This document shows positions 1 through 6,537 of a DNA stretch of 33,713 bases, in pieces. Both the position numbers and the translations under genes were made by a program. This DNA is from Nannocystaceae bacterium (lineage in GTDB: Bacteria; Myxococcota_A; Polyangia; Nannocystales; Nannocystaceae). The first letter of the stretch is position 1; every line of letters begins with the position of its first letter. Location of the stretch: positions 1 through 33,713 of the forward strand of contig JAIBBS010000088.1 of the NCBI GenBank assembly GCA_019694555.1, written 5' to 3'. The notes beneath the pieces were generated by a model. The model saw nothing but the letters and a program-made list of their open reading frames with translations, was not told where the DNA came from and ran no database searches.

Positions 1-164
1 GCCACGACGCGCTGCCGCCGGGCTTCGGGCTCGATGCATCGGCGCCCGGCTGCGCCATCGTGTCCCGGGGCCGCGCGCGCCCGCTCGCGGCCGCGGCCGC
101 GCTCGCACTCGTGGTCCTCGGGGCGCGCAGGCGTCGGCGCAGCGCCGCGCGCCGGATCGCTTGA
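1..164 (+). CDS. C-terminal end of a MYXO-CTERM-type surface protein (5' truncated)
   Basis: The window opens inside a plus-strand frame (first full codon at base 3) that ends at TGA 162-164. The visible 53 residues finish with a Pro-Gly-Cys, a short basic patch, an Ala/Leu/Val hydrophobic stretch and a run of five Arg. This is the layout of myxobacterial C-terminal sorting tails (MYXO-CTERM), in which the tail is removed and the protein is held at the cell surface. Nothing of the functional domain is inside the window, so the role is unknown. The call rests on the tail alone. Confidence 0.6.
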   Translation, partial: HDALPPGFGLDASAPGCAIVSRGRARPLAAAAALALVVLGARRRRRSAARRIA

Positions 165-223
165 CGCCCCCGTCACCGCGCGCCGATCCTTCGTGGACGC
201 GCGCACGCGCGGCAGAGATCACG

Positions 224-1408
224 ATGCTCACGCTGCAACTCGGCACCCATCGGCTCACGCTCGACGCCCGCTCGCCCCGCGCGATGATCGGCCGCGATCC
301 CAACAACTGCGCGCTGGTCGGCACCGACGCGAGCGTGTCGCGGCGTCACGCCGAGGTCGCGCTCGACGCCACCGGCAACGCGTGGCTCTGCGACTGGGGC
401 TCGAGCAACGGCACCTGGGTCGACGGTGCCGCGCTGGTGCCGGGCACGCCGGTGGCGCTGCAACCGGGGCAGCAGATCTTCATCGGCCACATGCCGCTGG
501 TCGCGAGCTGGGCGTCGGGCGGCGCGACCGTGTTCGGCGAGGCCTCGGGCTCGCTGCGCGCGCTGATGGATGCGCACCGCGCCGCGCAGATGGCCGCCGC
601 GAGCGCAGCGGCGTCGGCGAGCAGCCACGCGCCCGGATCCATGGGCGCGGTCGGGGCGACGTTGGGCGTCGGCGGCAAGCAGACACCCAAGGCCAACGAG
701 TTCCCCTACCGCCGCCAGGGCAGCAACGACAACGGCGCGCTGCTGATCGCGCTGCCGCGCGACACGTTCCAGAACGACGACACCGTCGACGGCTTCATCG
801 AGTTCACCGCGATGGACGACGAGCGTGTGGCCTCGATCGTGGTCGAGCTGGTCGAGCACCACAAGAAGGGCCCGAGCAAGGGCCACGTGTGGGACCGCGT
901 GCTGGTGCGCCAGGGCCCGTGGCAGGCCAAGAAGAACGAGGTGCTGCCGCTGCCGTTCGCGCTGCGCGTGCCGCCGGGCACCTCGATGTCGGGCCGCGAC
1001 GTCTACTGGGAGGTCCGCGGCTACGTCGACATCGACTGGGCCTTCGACATCGAGGCCGCCAGCCCCATCACCATGCGCAACGTCGACATCGAGCGCGTCC
1101 GCGACGCGCTGGGCGGACTCGACTTCCGCGTGCAGGAGCTCGAGCCCGCACCGCTGGGCCAGCGCTTCACCGGCAACTTCCAACCGCCGGCACAGCTGCG
1201 CGATCGCTGGGGCATCAGCGACGTCAACGTCGTGGTCGAGTACCTCGGCAGCAACCTGCAGCTGGTGCTCGAGGTCGAGAAGACCGCGCTGAGCAAGTGG
1301 GACCGCGACGTGACGGTGACGTTCGATCTGCAGATGCTGCGCAGCGCGCAGATCGGGCAGCTCAGTGAGTATCTGCGGCAGCAGATCGAGGGGATGATGC
1401 GGCGCTAG
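224..1408 (+). CDS. FHA-domain protein with Spo0M/arrestin-like C-terminal domain
   Basis: Predicted cytosolic protein of 394 aa. Residues 1-95 form a forkhead-associated domain that binds phosphothreonine peptides: GR at 23-24, SRRH at 39-42 and NG at 62-63 are the conserved core. An Ala-rich linker (about 110-150) follows. From about 175 to 380 the sequence alternates strands with a pattern like Spo0M arrestin-fold proteins, including a lysine-rich loop near 213-219 and a proline-led 'LPFALRVPPGT' strand. Family knowledge: FHA domains dock to Ser/Thr-kinase products, and Spo0M-like proteins act as scaffolds. The ATG at 224 is preferred because a TTG 63 bp upstream (161) overlaps the previous stop and lies before the FHA fold. 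Its TAG stop sits in the end of the inverted-repeat cassette that follows. The FHA call is firm; the arrestin call is inference. Confidence 0.85.
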   Translation: MLTLQLGTHRLTLDARSPRAMIGRDPNNCALVGTDASVSRRHAEVALDATGNAWLCDWGSSNGTWVDGAALVPGTPVALQPGQQIFIGHMPLVASWASGGATVFGEASGSLRALMDAHRAAQMAAASAAASASSHAPGSMGAVGATLGVGGKQTPKANEFPYRRQGSNDNGALLIALPRDTFQNDDTVDGFIEFTAMDDERVASIVVELVEHHKKGPSKGHVWDRVLVRQGPWQAKKNEVLPLPFALRVPPGTSMSGRDVYWEVRGYVDIDWAFDIEAASPITMRNVDIERVRDALGGLDFRVQELEPAPLGQRFTGNFQPPAQLRDRWGISDVNVVVEYLGSNLQLVLEVEKTALSKWDRDVTVTFDLQMLRSAQIGQLSEYLRQQIEGMMRR

Positions 1409-1450
1409 CAGGCTCGCGGAAGAACGCGGAGCGTTCTTCCGCAAGCCTGC
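1408..1450. repeat. Left long hairpin of the cassette
   Basis: The 12-bp palindrome arms at 1416-1427 and 1431-1442 (loop GGA) are extended, after one mismatched pair, by GCAGGCT (1408-1414) pairing with AGCCTGC (1444-1450). This gives a stem of about 20 bp. It lies directly after the FHA gene stop. It could also act as a transcription terminator stem, but no T-tract follows on the plus strand. Confidence 0.75.
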
Positions 1451-1532
1451 CCCGTGCCCCTGCCCGTGCCCCTGCCCGTGCCCGCCCGCGCCCCCGCTGC
1501 AACGCTCCGCCCCCCCGGCCGACACCACCGCA

Positions 1533-1955
1533 GTGCACTTCGACCACGACCGACTCGACGTCTACAACGCAGCCGTGGACTTCGTCGCCGTCGCGCATCG
1601 CATCCTCGCGAGCGTGCCCCCGGGACACGGTGACATCGCGGATCAGCTCCGGCGCGCGGCGACGTCGATTGTGCTCAACATCGCCGAAGGTGCCGGAGAG
1701 TTCTCGCGGGCCGAGAAGGCGCGGTTCTACCGGATGGCGCGCCGCTCGGGCACCGAGTGCGCGGCGGCGCTGGATGTGCTCGTGCGGCTCGAGCTGGCGA
1801 CGCGTGGGCAGTGCGAACCGGGGCGGGAGCTGCTGCTTCGGGTGGTGTCGATGCTGACGAACTTGGTGCGGGGGGATGGGGGCCGGGGCGGGCACGGGCA
1901 GGGCCGCGGGCACGGGCACGGGCACGGGCACGGGCACGGGCACGGGGCAGGTTGA
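1533..1955 (+). CDS. Four-helix-bundle protein (23S rRNA IVS / S23 family) with Gly-His repeat tail
   Basis: Small cytosolic protein of 140 aa. Residues 5-115 match the four-helix-bundle (IVP/S23, Avd-like) family: a DVYNAAVDF first helix, the hallmark 'QLRRAATSIVLNIAEGAGE' second helix, and then the 'KARFYRMARRSGTECAAALD' helix. Known members are encoded inside rRNA intervening sequences or serve as Avd accessory proteins of diversity-generating retroelements; the molecular role of stand-alone copies is poorly known. The start is GTG at 1533. The last 25 residues are Gly/His-rich with six consecutive Gly-His pairs, written by six GGGCAC units (1908-1943) that belong to the cassette's inverted repeat. 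The TGA stop abuts the right hairpin. The tail might bind metal or be a by-product of the repeat. Confidence 0.85.
   Translation: MHFDHDRLDVYNAAVDFVAVAHRILASVPPGHGDIADQLRRAATSIVLNIAEGAGEFSRAEKARFYRMARRSGTECAAALDVLVRLELATRGQCEPGRELLLRVVSMLTNLVRGDGGRGGHGQGRGHGHGHGHGHGHGAG
1908..1943 (+). repeat. Hexanucleotide tandem repeat (GGGCAC)x6
   Basis: Six perfect GGGCAC units in frame, encoding (Gly-His)6 at the end of the four-helix-bundle protein. The complementary motif GTGCCC recurs with interruptions at about 1454-1484, so the array forms part of the inverted-repeat arms. Copy number is likely to vary by slippage. Confidence 0.9.
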
Positions 1956-1989
1956 GCGGAAGAACGCGGAGCGTTCTTCCGCTCCCTGC
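1947..1989. repeat. Right long hairpin of the cassette
   Basis: This holds the same 27-bp palindrome as the left end (1956-1982), with GCAGG (1947-1951) able to pair with CCTGC (1985-1989) outside it. It lies between two convergent genes, directly after the four-helix-bundle stop and before the lipoprotein stop on the minus strand. Confidence 0.75.
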
Positions 1990-2792
1990 TAGAACGAGTG
2001 GCTAGCCCCCTCCACCCCCGGCATCGGCACCACCACCACGTTGCTGCGCTCGAGCACCGGCGACTGGCTGCCGTCGAGCACGCCGCGCACGTTGCCGGCG
2101 ACCACGAACACGCCGATGGTCTCGCCGGTGGCGGGCTGGTAGCCCGCCATCTCGCCCCAGCGACCGTCGTAGTACCAGTTGACCGCGACCTGGTTGTCGA
2201 GCGCGACGTTGCCACCTTGGGCCTCGAGGCCGTACCAGTACTGCATCGCCGCGGACGCGTGCCACTGGCCGTCGATGCGCTCGACCAGGCCCAGCGTGTA
2301 CTGCAGCGGACCGTCCCACCCCGGCGGCACGATGTCGGGCCAGCGGCCGTCGCCGTCTTGCTTGTCGAACACCACGTGCACGCCGTCGTCGCGGAAGTCG
2401 AGCTGCGTGATCGTGGTGGTGATCGGCCAGTTCGCGACGTCGGCGGGGTTGTCGTGGATGATCACGTCGGCGAGATCGATCTCCACCGGCGCGCCGCCGC
2501 TGCTGCTGTCCGCACCGCCGTCGCTGCTCTCGCCCGCGCCGGTGCTGCCACCGCCCGAGCTGCCCGCGCCACCGTCGCTGCTGCTGCCGGCACCGTCACC
2601 GCTGCTGCCGGCGCCGGCGCTGCTGCTGCCGCCGTCGCTGCCGTCCGCCGGCACGCACGCGTTGCCGACCAGCACCGTGCCGGCGCCACAGCCCACGCCG
2701 GTCAGGCCCGTGTCACCGTCGTCACCGCAGGCGACGGGCAACGACGACAGCACCAGCAACGTGCAGGGGGCGAAGGTGGGGAGCCGAAGCAT
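1989..2792 (-). CDS. Lipoprotein with Ser/Gly-rich linker, function unknown
   Basis: A 267-aa predicted lipoprotein. It has a signal peptide with lipobox LPVAC, then GDDGD, a short Cys pair (VGCGAGTVLVGNAC), a linker of about 65 Ser/Gly/Asp/Ala residues, and a C-terminal domain of about 160 aa. That domain is rich in Trp and Tyr and in beta-type pattern ('WPDIVPPGWDGPLQYTLG', 'MQYWYG'). I do not recognise the domain. The ATG at 2792 places the signal peptide correctly; upstream extensions of the frame are shadows. Its TAG stop lies in the CTAG terminus of the neighbouring cassette. The long flexible linker is typical of myxobacterial surface lipoproteins and suggests display away from the outer membrane. 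Confidence 0.8.
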   Translation of the reverse strand: MLRLPTFAPCTLLVLSSLPVACGDDGDTGLTGVGCGAGTVLVGNACVPADGSDGGSSSAGAGSSGDGAGSSSDGGAGSSGGGSTGAGESSDGGADSSSGGAPVEIDLADVIIHDNPADVANWPITTTITQLDFRDDGVHVVFDKQDGDGRWPDIVPPGWDGPLQYTLGLVERIDGQWHASAAMQYWYGLEAQGGNVALDNQVAVNWYYDGRWGEMAGYQPATGETIGVFVVAGNVRGVLDGSQSPVLERSNVVVVPMPGVEGASHSF

Positions 2793-2846
2793 GCCGACCA
2801 GGATGCTGTGCACCCGCGACAGCGGCAAGGCACGAAACGGCGCTTT

Positions 2847-2976
2847 GGCGCTGCAGCGCCACGACGCCGGGCTGCAGCGACGCACGCGCGCTGTCATCCG
2901 CGTGCGCCGTGCCACCGCGACGGCAACGGACGCCGGAATGCAGCGGGGCGCTGCACGATTGGGCCCGCTGCAGCGC
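2847..2976. promoter_or_regulatory. Divergent intergenic region with CTGCAGCG repeats and a 14-bp palindrome
   Basis: Between the divergent genes at 2792 (minus) and 3015 (plus), CTGCAGCG occurs at 2851-2858, 2872-2879 and 2969-2976. The first copy lies in the perfect palindrome GGCGCTGCAGCGCC (2847-2860). This could be an operator for one or both genes; no regulator is identified. Confidence 0.35.
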
Positions 2977-3014
2977 ACCGCGGACGCGGCTGCTAGCATC
3001 GCGCGGACCCGCGC

Positions 3015-3770
3015 ATGATCGACCCCAGCGAGACGCTGTCGCGACACGAGGCCGACGAGGTGCTGCGGCGCGCGGTCGACATCCATCAACGGGAGGCCGC
3101 GCAGGGCGGCGAGAGCCTCACGGTCGCAGAGCTGCAGCGCCTCGCCGGCGAGCTGGGCATCCGCCCCGAGTCGGTCCAGCGCGCGCTGGTCGAGGTCCGC
3201 AGCGTCGCGCTCGCGCGCACCGAGACCACGCCGTCGCGCCTCGATCGGTGGTTCGGCGCCGCCGAGGTCACCGCGGCGCGCGCGGTGCCGGGCCCGCGCA
3301 CCGAGGTCGACGCAGCCATCGACGCGATGCTGCGCGCGGAGCTGTTTCGCATCGAACGCAACCACGGCGACACCGTGGTGTGGGAGAACCCCGACTCGCT
3401 GTTGCACCGCGCGCGGCGTCTGTTCGACGTCGGGGGACGCCTGCGCCTGGGCGTCGCGCGTCGCGTCACCGTCACGACGCAGGCGCTGGGCGACGCGGTG
3501 CACGTGCGCTTGGTCGCCGACCTCGCGCCGCGCCGGGACAGTCGCGCGCGCACGGCCGGCGCCGCGCTGGTGGGCTGGAGCGCCACCGGGGCCCTGGTCG
3601 CGTCGTTGCTGGCGATGCCGACCGCCCTCGTGCCGCTGGTCGGCGGCGTGCTGCTCGGCGGCGCGTTCGCAGGCAGCAGCCGTCGCACCTTCCGCAACGA
3701 CGTCGAGGTCGTCCGCGCGGCGCTCGAGCGCTTCCTCGACTTCCTCGAGCGCGAGCGCGTGCGGCTGTGA
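3015..3770 (+). CDS. Two-TM membrane protein with N-terminal helical domain
   Basis: A 251-aa protein. The N-terminal 65 residues are helical and hold 'LTVAELQRLAGELGI', a pattern found at the start of several bacterial 2-TM proteins ('...eLxxiAxElGIxpexVxxAL'). Residues 95-170 are of alpha/beta type with no motif I can name. Residues 181-221 form a Gly/Ala-rich hydrophobic hairpin of two membrane segments. A basic patch and a C-terminal amphipathic helix (about 228-248) follow. The ATG at 3015 has no clear Shine-Dalgarno sequence. It converges on the cytochrome gene with only 13 bp between them. Function unknown. Confidence 0.8.
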   Translation: MIDPSETLSRHEADEVLRRAVDIHQREAAQGGESLTVAELQRLAGELGIRPESVQRALVEVRSVALARTETTPSRLDRWFGAAEVTAARAVPGPRTEVDAAIDAMLRAELFRIERNHGDTVVWENPDSLLHRARRLFDVGGRLRLGVARRVTVTTQALGDAVHVRLVADLAPRRDSRARTAGAALVGWSATGALVASLLAMPTALVPLVGGVLLGGAFAGSSRRTFRNDVEVVRAALERFLDFLERERVRL

Positions 3771-3783
3771 GCCCCGCGCGCGG

Positions 3784-4752
3784 TCACCGGGGCGCGGGCA
3801 CGAGCCCGCCGGCCATGGGCATGCGCCCGTCGAGCGGGGCGTGGCGCTCGCTGCCGCGGGGGAAGGCCACGCGCTGGTGCTCGACCCACCACGCGATCGG
3901 TCGCGCGCCCGCATCGGGCACGATCAGCTCGACCACGCGCGCGCTGCCGTCGGCGGGCACACGGTCGTCGCCGATCTCCATCACCACCGTCACCGCGTTG
4001 GCCTGGGCGCGATCGTCGAAGCGGCGCGACAGCCAGCGCAGCGCCGGGGTCCGCGGCGCGGCCACGTCGAGCACCGTCGCTCCGACCTCGAGCCGCCGGA
4101 ACAGATCGCCGGTGGGGACGGCGTGACCGGCCGCGAGCACGCGCAGCTCCAGCCGCAGCCCGCGCTCGGTCCGCTCGACCACGACGTCGAGCGCACGCTC
4201 GAGCAACGCGCTGTCGCGCGCGGCCATGATCGTGTGATCGAGGCGACCGGGCGCGCGCTCGGGCATGTGGCAGCTCTCGCACGGCGCCCCCGCGAACGGC
4301 GAGCTCGCGTGCTCCTGCATCGTGCGCTGCATGAGCAGCGGCTCGTGGCGGATCGCGGCGTCGGGGAAGTCGAACTCGTGGCAGCCGCCGCACTCGCGTG
4401 CACGCCCCAGCGCGGGATGGCCGGCCTGGGTGAGCAGCGCCGCGGCGTCGCGATCGCGATCGAGGTGGCAGCTCACGCACGCGACCCCGACACCCGCGGC
4501 CGCGGTCGCGGTGCGCACCGACGGCGCCTGTTCCGGGGCATGACACGCGCGACAGAACGCGCGCGGCTCACGGGCATGCGCCGCCTGGAACGGACCATCG
4601 ACGAACGCGCCCGCGTGCGGCGACGCGAGCCACTGCGCGGTCTCGTCGACGTGGCAACCCATGCACCCGCGGTTGAGCTCGAGCCGCGCGTCGCGTTCCT
4701 CCTGCGGCGCGTGGGCCCAGGCGAGCAACGCAGCGGTGAGCACCGTCAGCAT
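3784..4752 (-). CDS. Exported pentaheme c-type cytochrome
   Basis: A 322-aa protein with an N-terminal hydrophobic segment (about 1-15) for export and five CXXCH heme-binding motifs: CMGCH 30-34, CRACH 67-71, CVSCH 92-96, CGGCH 121-125 and CESCH 158-162. Extra His residues between them could be distal ligands. The C-terminal 150 residues carry 'HAVPTGDLFRRLEV', a beta-rich segment often seen after the heme domain in cytochrome c554-like multiheme proteins. It is expected in the periplasm as an electron-transfer protein; the partner is unknown. The ATG at 4752 is preferred over 4815 because the signal segment then starts at residue 1. No maturation or oxidoreductase genes are adjacent. Confidence 0.85.
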   Translation of the reverse strand: MLTVLTAALLAWAHAPQEERDARLELNRGCMGCHVDETAQWLASPHAGAFVDGPFQAAHAREPRAFCRACHAPEQAPSVRTATAAAGVGVACVSCHLDRDRDAAALLTQAGHPALGRARECGGCHEFDFPDAAIRHEPLLMQRTMQEHASSPFAGAPCESCHMPERAPGRLDHTIMAARDSALLERALDVVVERTERGLRLELRVLAAGHAVPTGDLFRRLEVGATVLDVAAPRTPALRWLSRRFDDRAQANAVTVVMEIGDDRVPADGSARVVELIVPDAGARPIAWWVEHQRVAFPRGSERHAPLDGRMPMAGGLVPAPR

Positions 4753-4920
4753 CGTGGTCGCGACGTCCGGCAGTGTCGCTCCGATTCCGGTCGTGCCGCG
4801 CCCGCGCCCGGGCATCGCGACGCCCGTGAGTCAACCCACGACCCGTCCGCAGCCGCGTAAGCGAGCCCGCGGGCCGGCCCTGCGTGGGGCGGTAGCTTCG
4901 CGACTATCCTGGGCTTCGCC

Positions 4921-6537
4921 ATGCGACGCCTCTGGGCCCTCTCGCTGCTGCTCGCCCCGTCTGCCGCGTCCGCCGACGCCCCGCGGTACGTGCAGAACCC
5001 CAACGCGAACCCCGCGCCCGAGCCGGTGCGCATCGACGTGGCGCGCGGCACGGTGCGGGGCGAGCCCGCGGCGCTGCGCTCCGAGGCACCGCGCGGCCTC
5101 ATCCGCTTCGACGAGCTCGATCGCTACCAGGCGCGCGTGCCCGCAGCACCCGCGACCGCGACCGACACGGTCGCCGCGCAGCTGCCCGCAGGCTTCGCGC
5201 AGCGCGGCGACACCATCGTGCCGCAGGAGGTGCTCGAGGGCGCGCTGATGGTGCCCGATCTCTCGCTGGTCGATGGCCCGCGCGCCCAGGGTGCGCCCGC
5301 GGACACCTGCGAGTTCCCCGATGCCGTGCCCGCCGGTGTGTACGAGGGCGACGCGCGACCGGGCGGCGAGTACCCGCGCCGCGGCACCATCTACTTGAAC
5401 TTCGTCGGCGCGACGCTGACCTCGGGCTCGGAGAACTCGGCCGAGGACTACTCGACCATCGCGCGCACCGGTCACCCCTACCCGCCCTTCGCCGGCGGCG
5501 AGGCCAAGGCCGTCGCGGTGGCGCAGGCGGTCTCGCAGGACTTCGCGGCGTGGGCGATCCGCGTGGTCTACGACCCGCGGCCGCGCAAGCTGCTGCCGTA
5601 CACGATGGCGATGGTCGGCGGCAGCTACACCGACACGACCTCGGGTCCCGCCGGCGGCGTCGCGCCGATCGACTGCGAGGACTTCGGTCAACGCAACGTC
5701 TGCTACTCGTTCACCAACAACGAGGATGCGACCACGCAGGCCAACGTGATCAGCCAGGAGGTCGCGCACACCTACGGGCTCGAGCACACCTACGGGCCCG
5801 ATCGCATCATGAGCTACGAGGGTGGTGGCGACAAGATCTTCGGCAGCAACTGCCAGCAGACCTTCGCGCTGCAGGGCCAGGGCAACGGCTGCCAGGGCGT
5901 CAACAAGTGTCACTGCGGCATCGGTGATCTGCAGAACGACACCTCGACCATCGGCATCATCTACGCGCCCTTCGATGCACCGCCCGACACCACCGCGCCG
6001 GAGGTCACGCTCACCGCACCCGACGACGGCGCGGTGTACCAGGTCGGCGACGAGATCCGCGTCGAGTTCGACGTGTGGGACGACTACGGCGGCTACGGTT
6101 GGAAGCTGACCATCGACGACCAGGCCACCGGCGAGCGCATCGTCGACCAGGCCGACTACGATCGCGCGCTGGTGTTCGACATCGTCGGGCTACCGGCGGG
6201 CACGTACACGTTCACCGGTGAGATCGAGGATCAGGCCGACCACGTCACGACCCACGCGATAACGGTGATCGTCGAGGGCGACGCCAGCAGCGACACCAGC
6301 GGCGGCGGCTCGGGTGGATCCGAGTCCAGCGGCGGCGGCACGGTCGGCGACGGCGGCAGCGACGGCAGCAGCGGCGACGCCAGCGGTGGCAGCGGCGAGG
6401 GCAGCGGCAGCGCCGGGGCCACCGGCAGCGAGGACGGCTGCAGCTGCCGCGGCGGCGCGCGCCCGCACCAGCTCGCGCTGCTGGCACCGTTGCTGCTGCT
6501 CGCCGCGCGGCGGCGGCGTCACTTCGGCACGCGGTAG
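4921..6537 (+). CDS. Secreted zincin-like metallopeptidase homologue with altered zinc motif and MYXO-CTERM tail
   Basis: A 538-aa protein with a signal peptide (cleavage near SADA, 17-20). Residues about 155-350 resemble a metzincin catalytic domain. The motif QEVAHTYGLEH at 279-289 fits HEXXHXXGXXH except that the first His is Gln. A Met-turn-like 'IMSY' (296-299) follows. Downstream Cys residues (C313, about C325, C330, C332) may form disulphides. Residues about 355-450 look like an Ig/cadherin-type beta domain ('DTTAPEVTLTAPDDGAVY'). A Ser/Gly linker of about 60 aa then leads to a sorting tail (GCSC, Leu/Ala stretch, RRRR). The last residues are encoded in a 19-bp overlap with the convergent gene. 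Expected to be surface-anchored. Whether it is catalytic is doubtful because one zinc ligand is replaced. Confidence 0.8.
   Translation: MRRLWALSLLLAPSAASADAPRYVQNPNANPAPEPVRIDVARGTVRGEPAALRSEAPRGLIRFDELDRYQARVPAAPATATDTVAAQLPAGFAQRGDTIVPQEVLEGALMVPDLSLVDGPRAQGAPADTCEFPDAVPAGVYEGDARPGGEYPRRGTIYLNFVGATLTSGSENSAEDYSTIARTGHPYPPFAGGEAKAVAVAQAVSQDFAAWAIRVVYDPRPRKLLPYTMAMVGGSYTDTTSGPAGGVAPIDCEDFGQRNVCYSFTNNEDATTQANVISQEVAHTYGLEHTYGPDRIMSYEGGGDKIFGSNCQQTFALQGQGNGCQGVNKCHCGIGDLQNDTSTIGIIYAPFDAPPDTTAPEVTLTAPDDGAVYQVGDEIRVEFDVWDDYGGYGWKLTIDDQATGERIVDQADYDRALVFDIVGLPAGTYTFTGEIEDQADHVTTHAITVIVEGDASSDTSGGGSGGSESSGGGTVGDGGSDGSSGDASGGSGEGSGSAGATGSEDGCSCRGGARPHQLALLAPLLLLAARRRRHFGTR

Larger units (their letters stand above)
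1405..1992. mobile_element. Hairpin-ended inverted-repeat cassette carrying a four-helix-bundle gene
   Basis: A 588-bp unit bounded by CTAGCAGG (1405-1412) and its exact reverse complement CCTGCTAG (1985-1992). Next to each end is an identical 27-bp palindrome (1416-1442 and 1956-1982): arms GCGGAAGAACGC and GCGTTCTTCCGC around the loop GGA. Inside these lies a perfect 14-bp inverted pair, CCTGCCCCGTGCCC (1446-1459) and its complement (1938-1951), which continues into GTGCCC/GGGCAC repeats on both sides. The single gene inside encodes a four-helix-bundle protein of the 23S rRNA intervening-sequence family. There is no transposase. The layout recalls rRNA intervening sequences, whose ORF sits within a stem, and RAYT/REP units, but mobility is inferred and not shown. 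Confidence 0.55.

Noticed and set aside
34..1368. Long Arg/Ala-rich plus-strand frame over the FHA gene
   Set aside because: It is an out-of-frame reading of the FHA gene. Its composition is that of a GC-rich shadow and no domain is visible.
1362..1943. Minus-strand frame beginning PVPVPVPVPVP
   Set aside because: It is the antisense reading of the GGGCAC repeat and of the four-helix-bundle gene, which has the recognisable family motifs.
1908..1943. Tandem GGGCAC repeats considered as a CRISPR-like array
   Set aside because: Units are 6 bp with no spacers, and no cas genes are near.
1998..2996. His-rich plus-strand frame (HPRHRHHHH start)
   Set aside because: It lies antisense to a lipoprotein with a clear signal peptide and linker. 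The His run is the complement of GTGGTGGTG valine codons.
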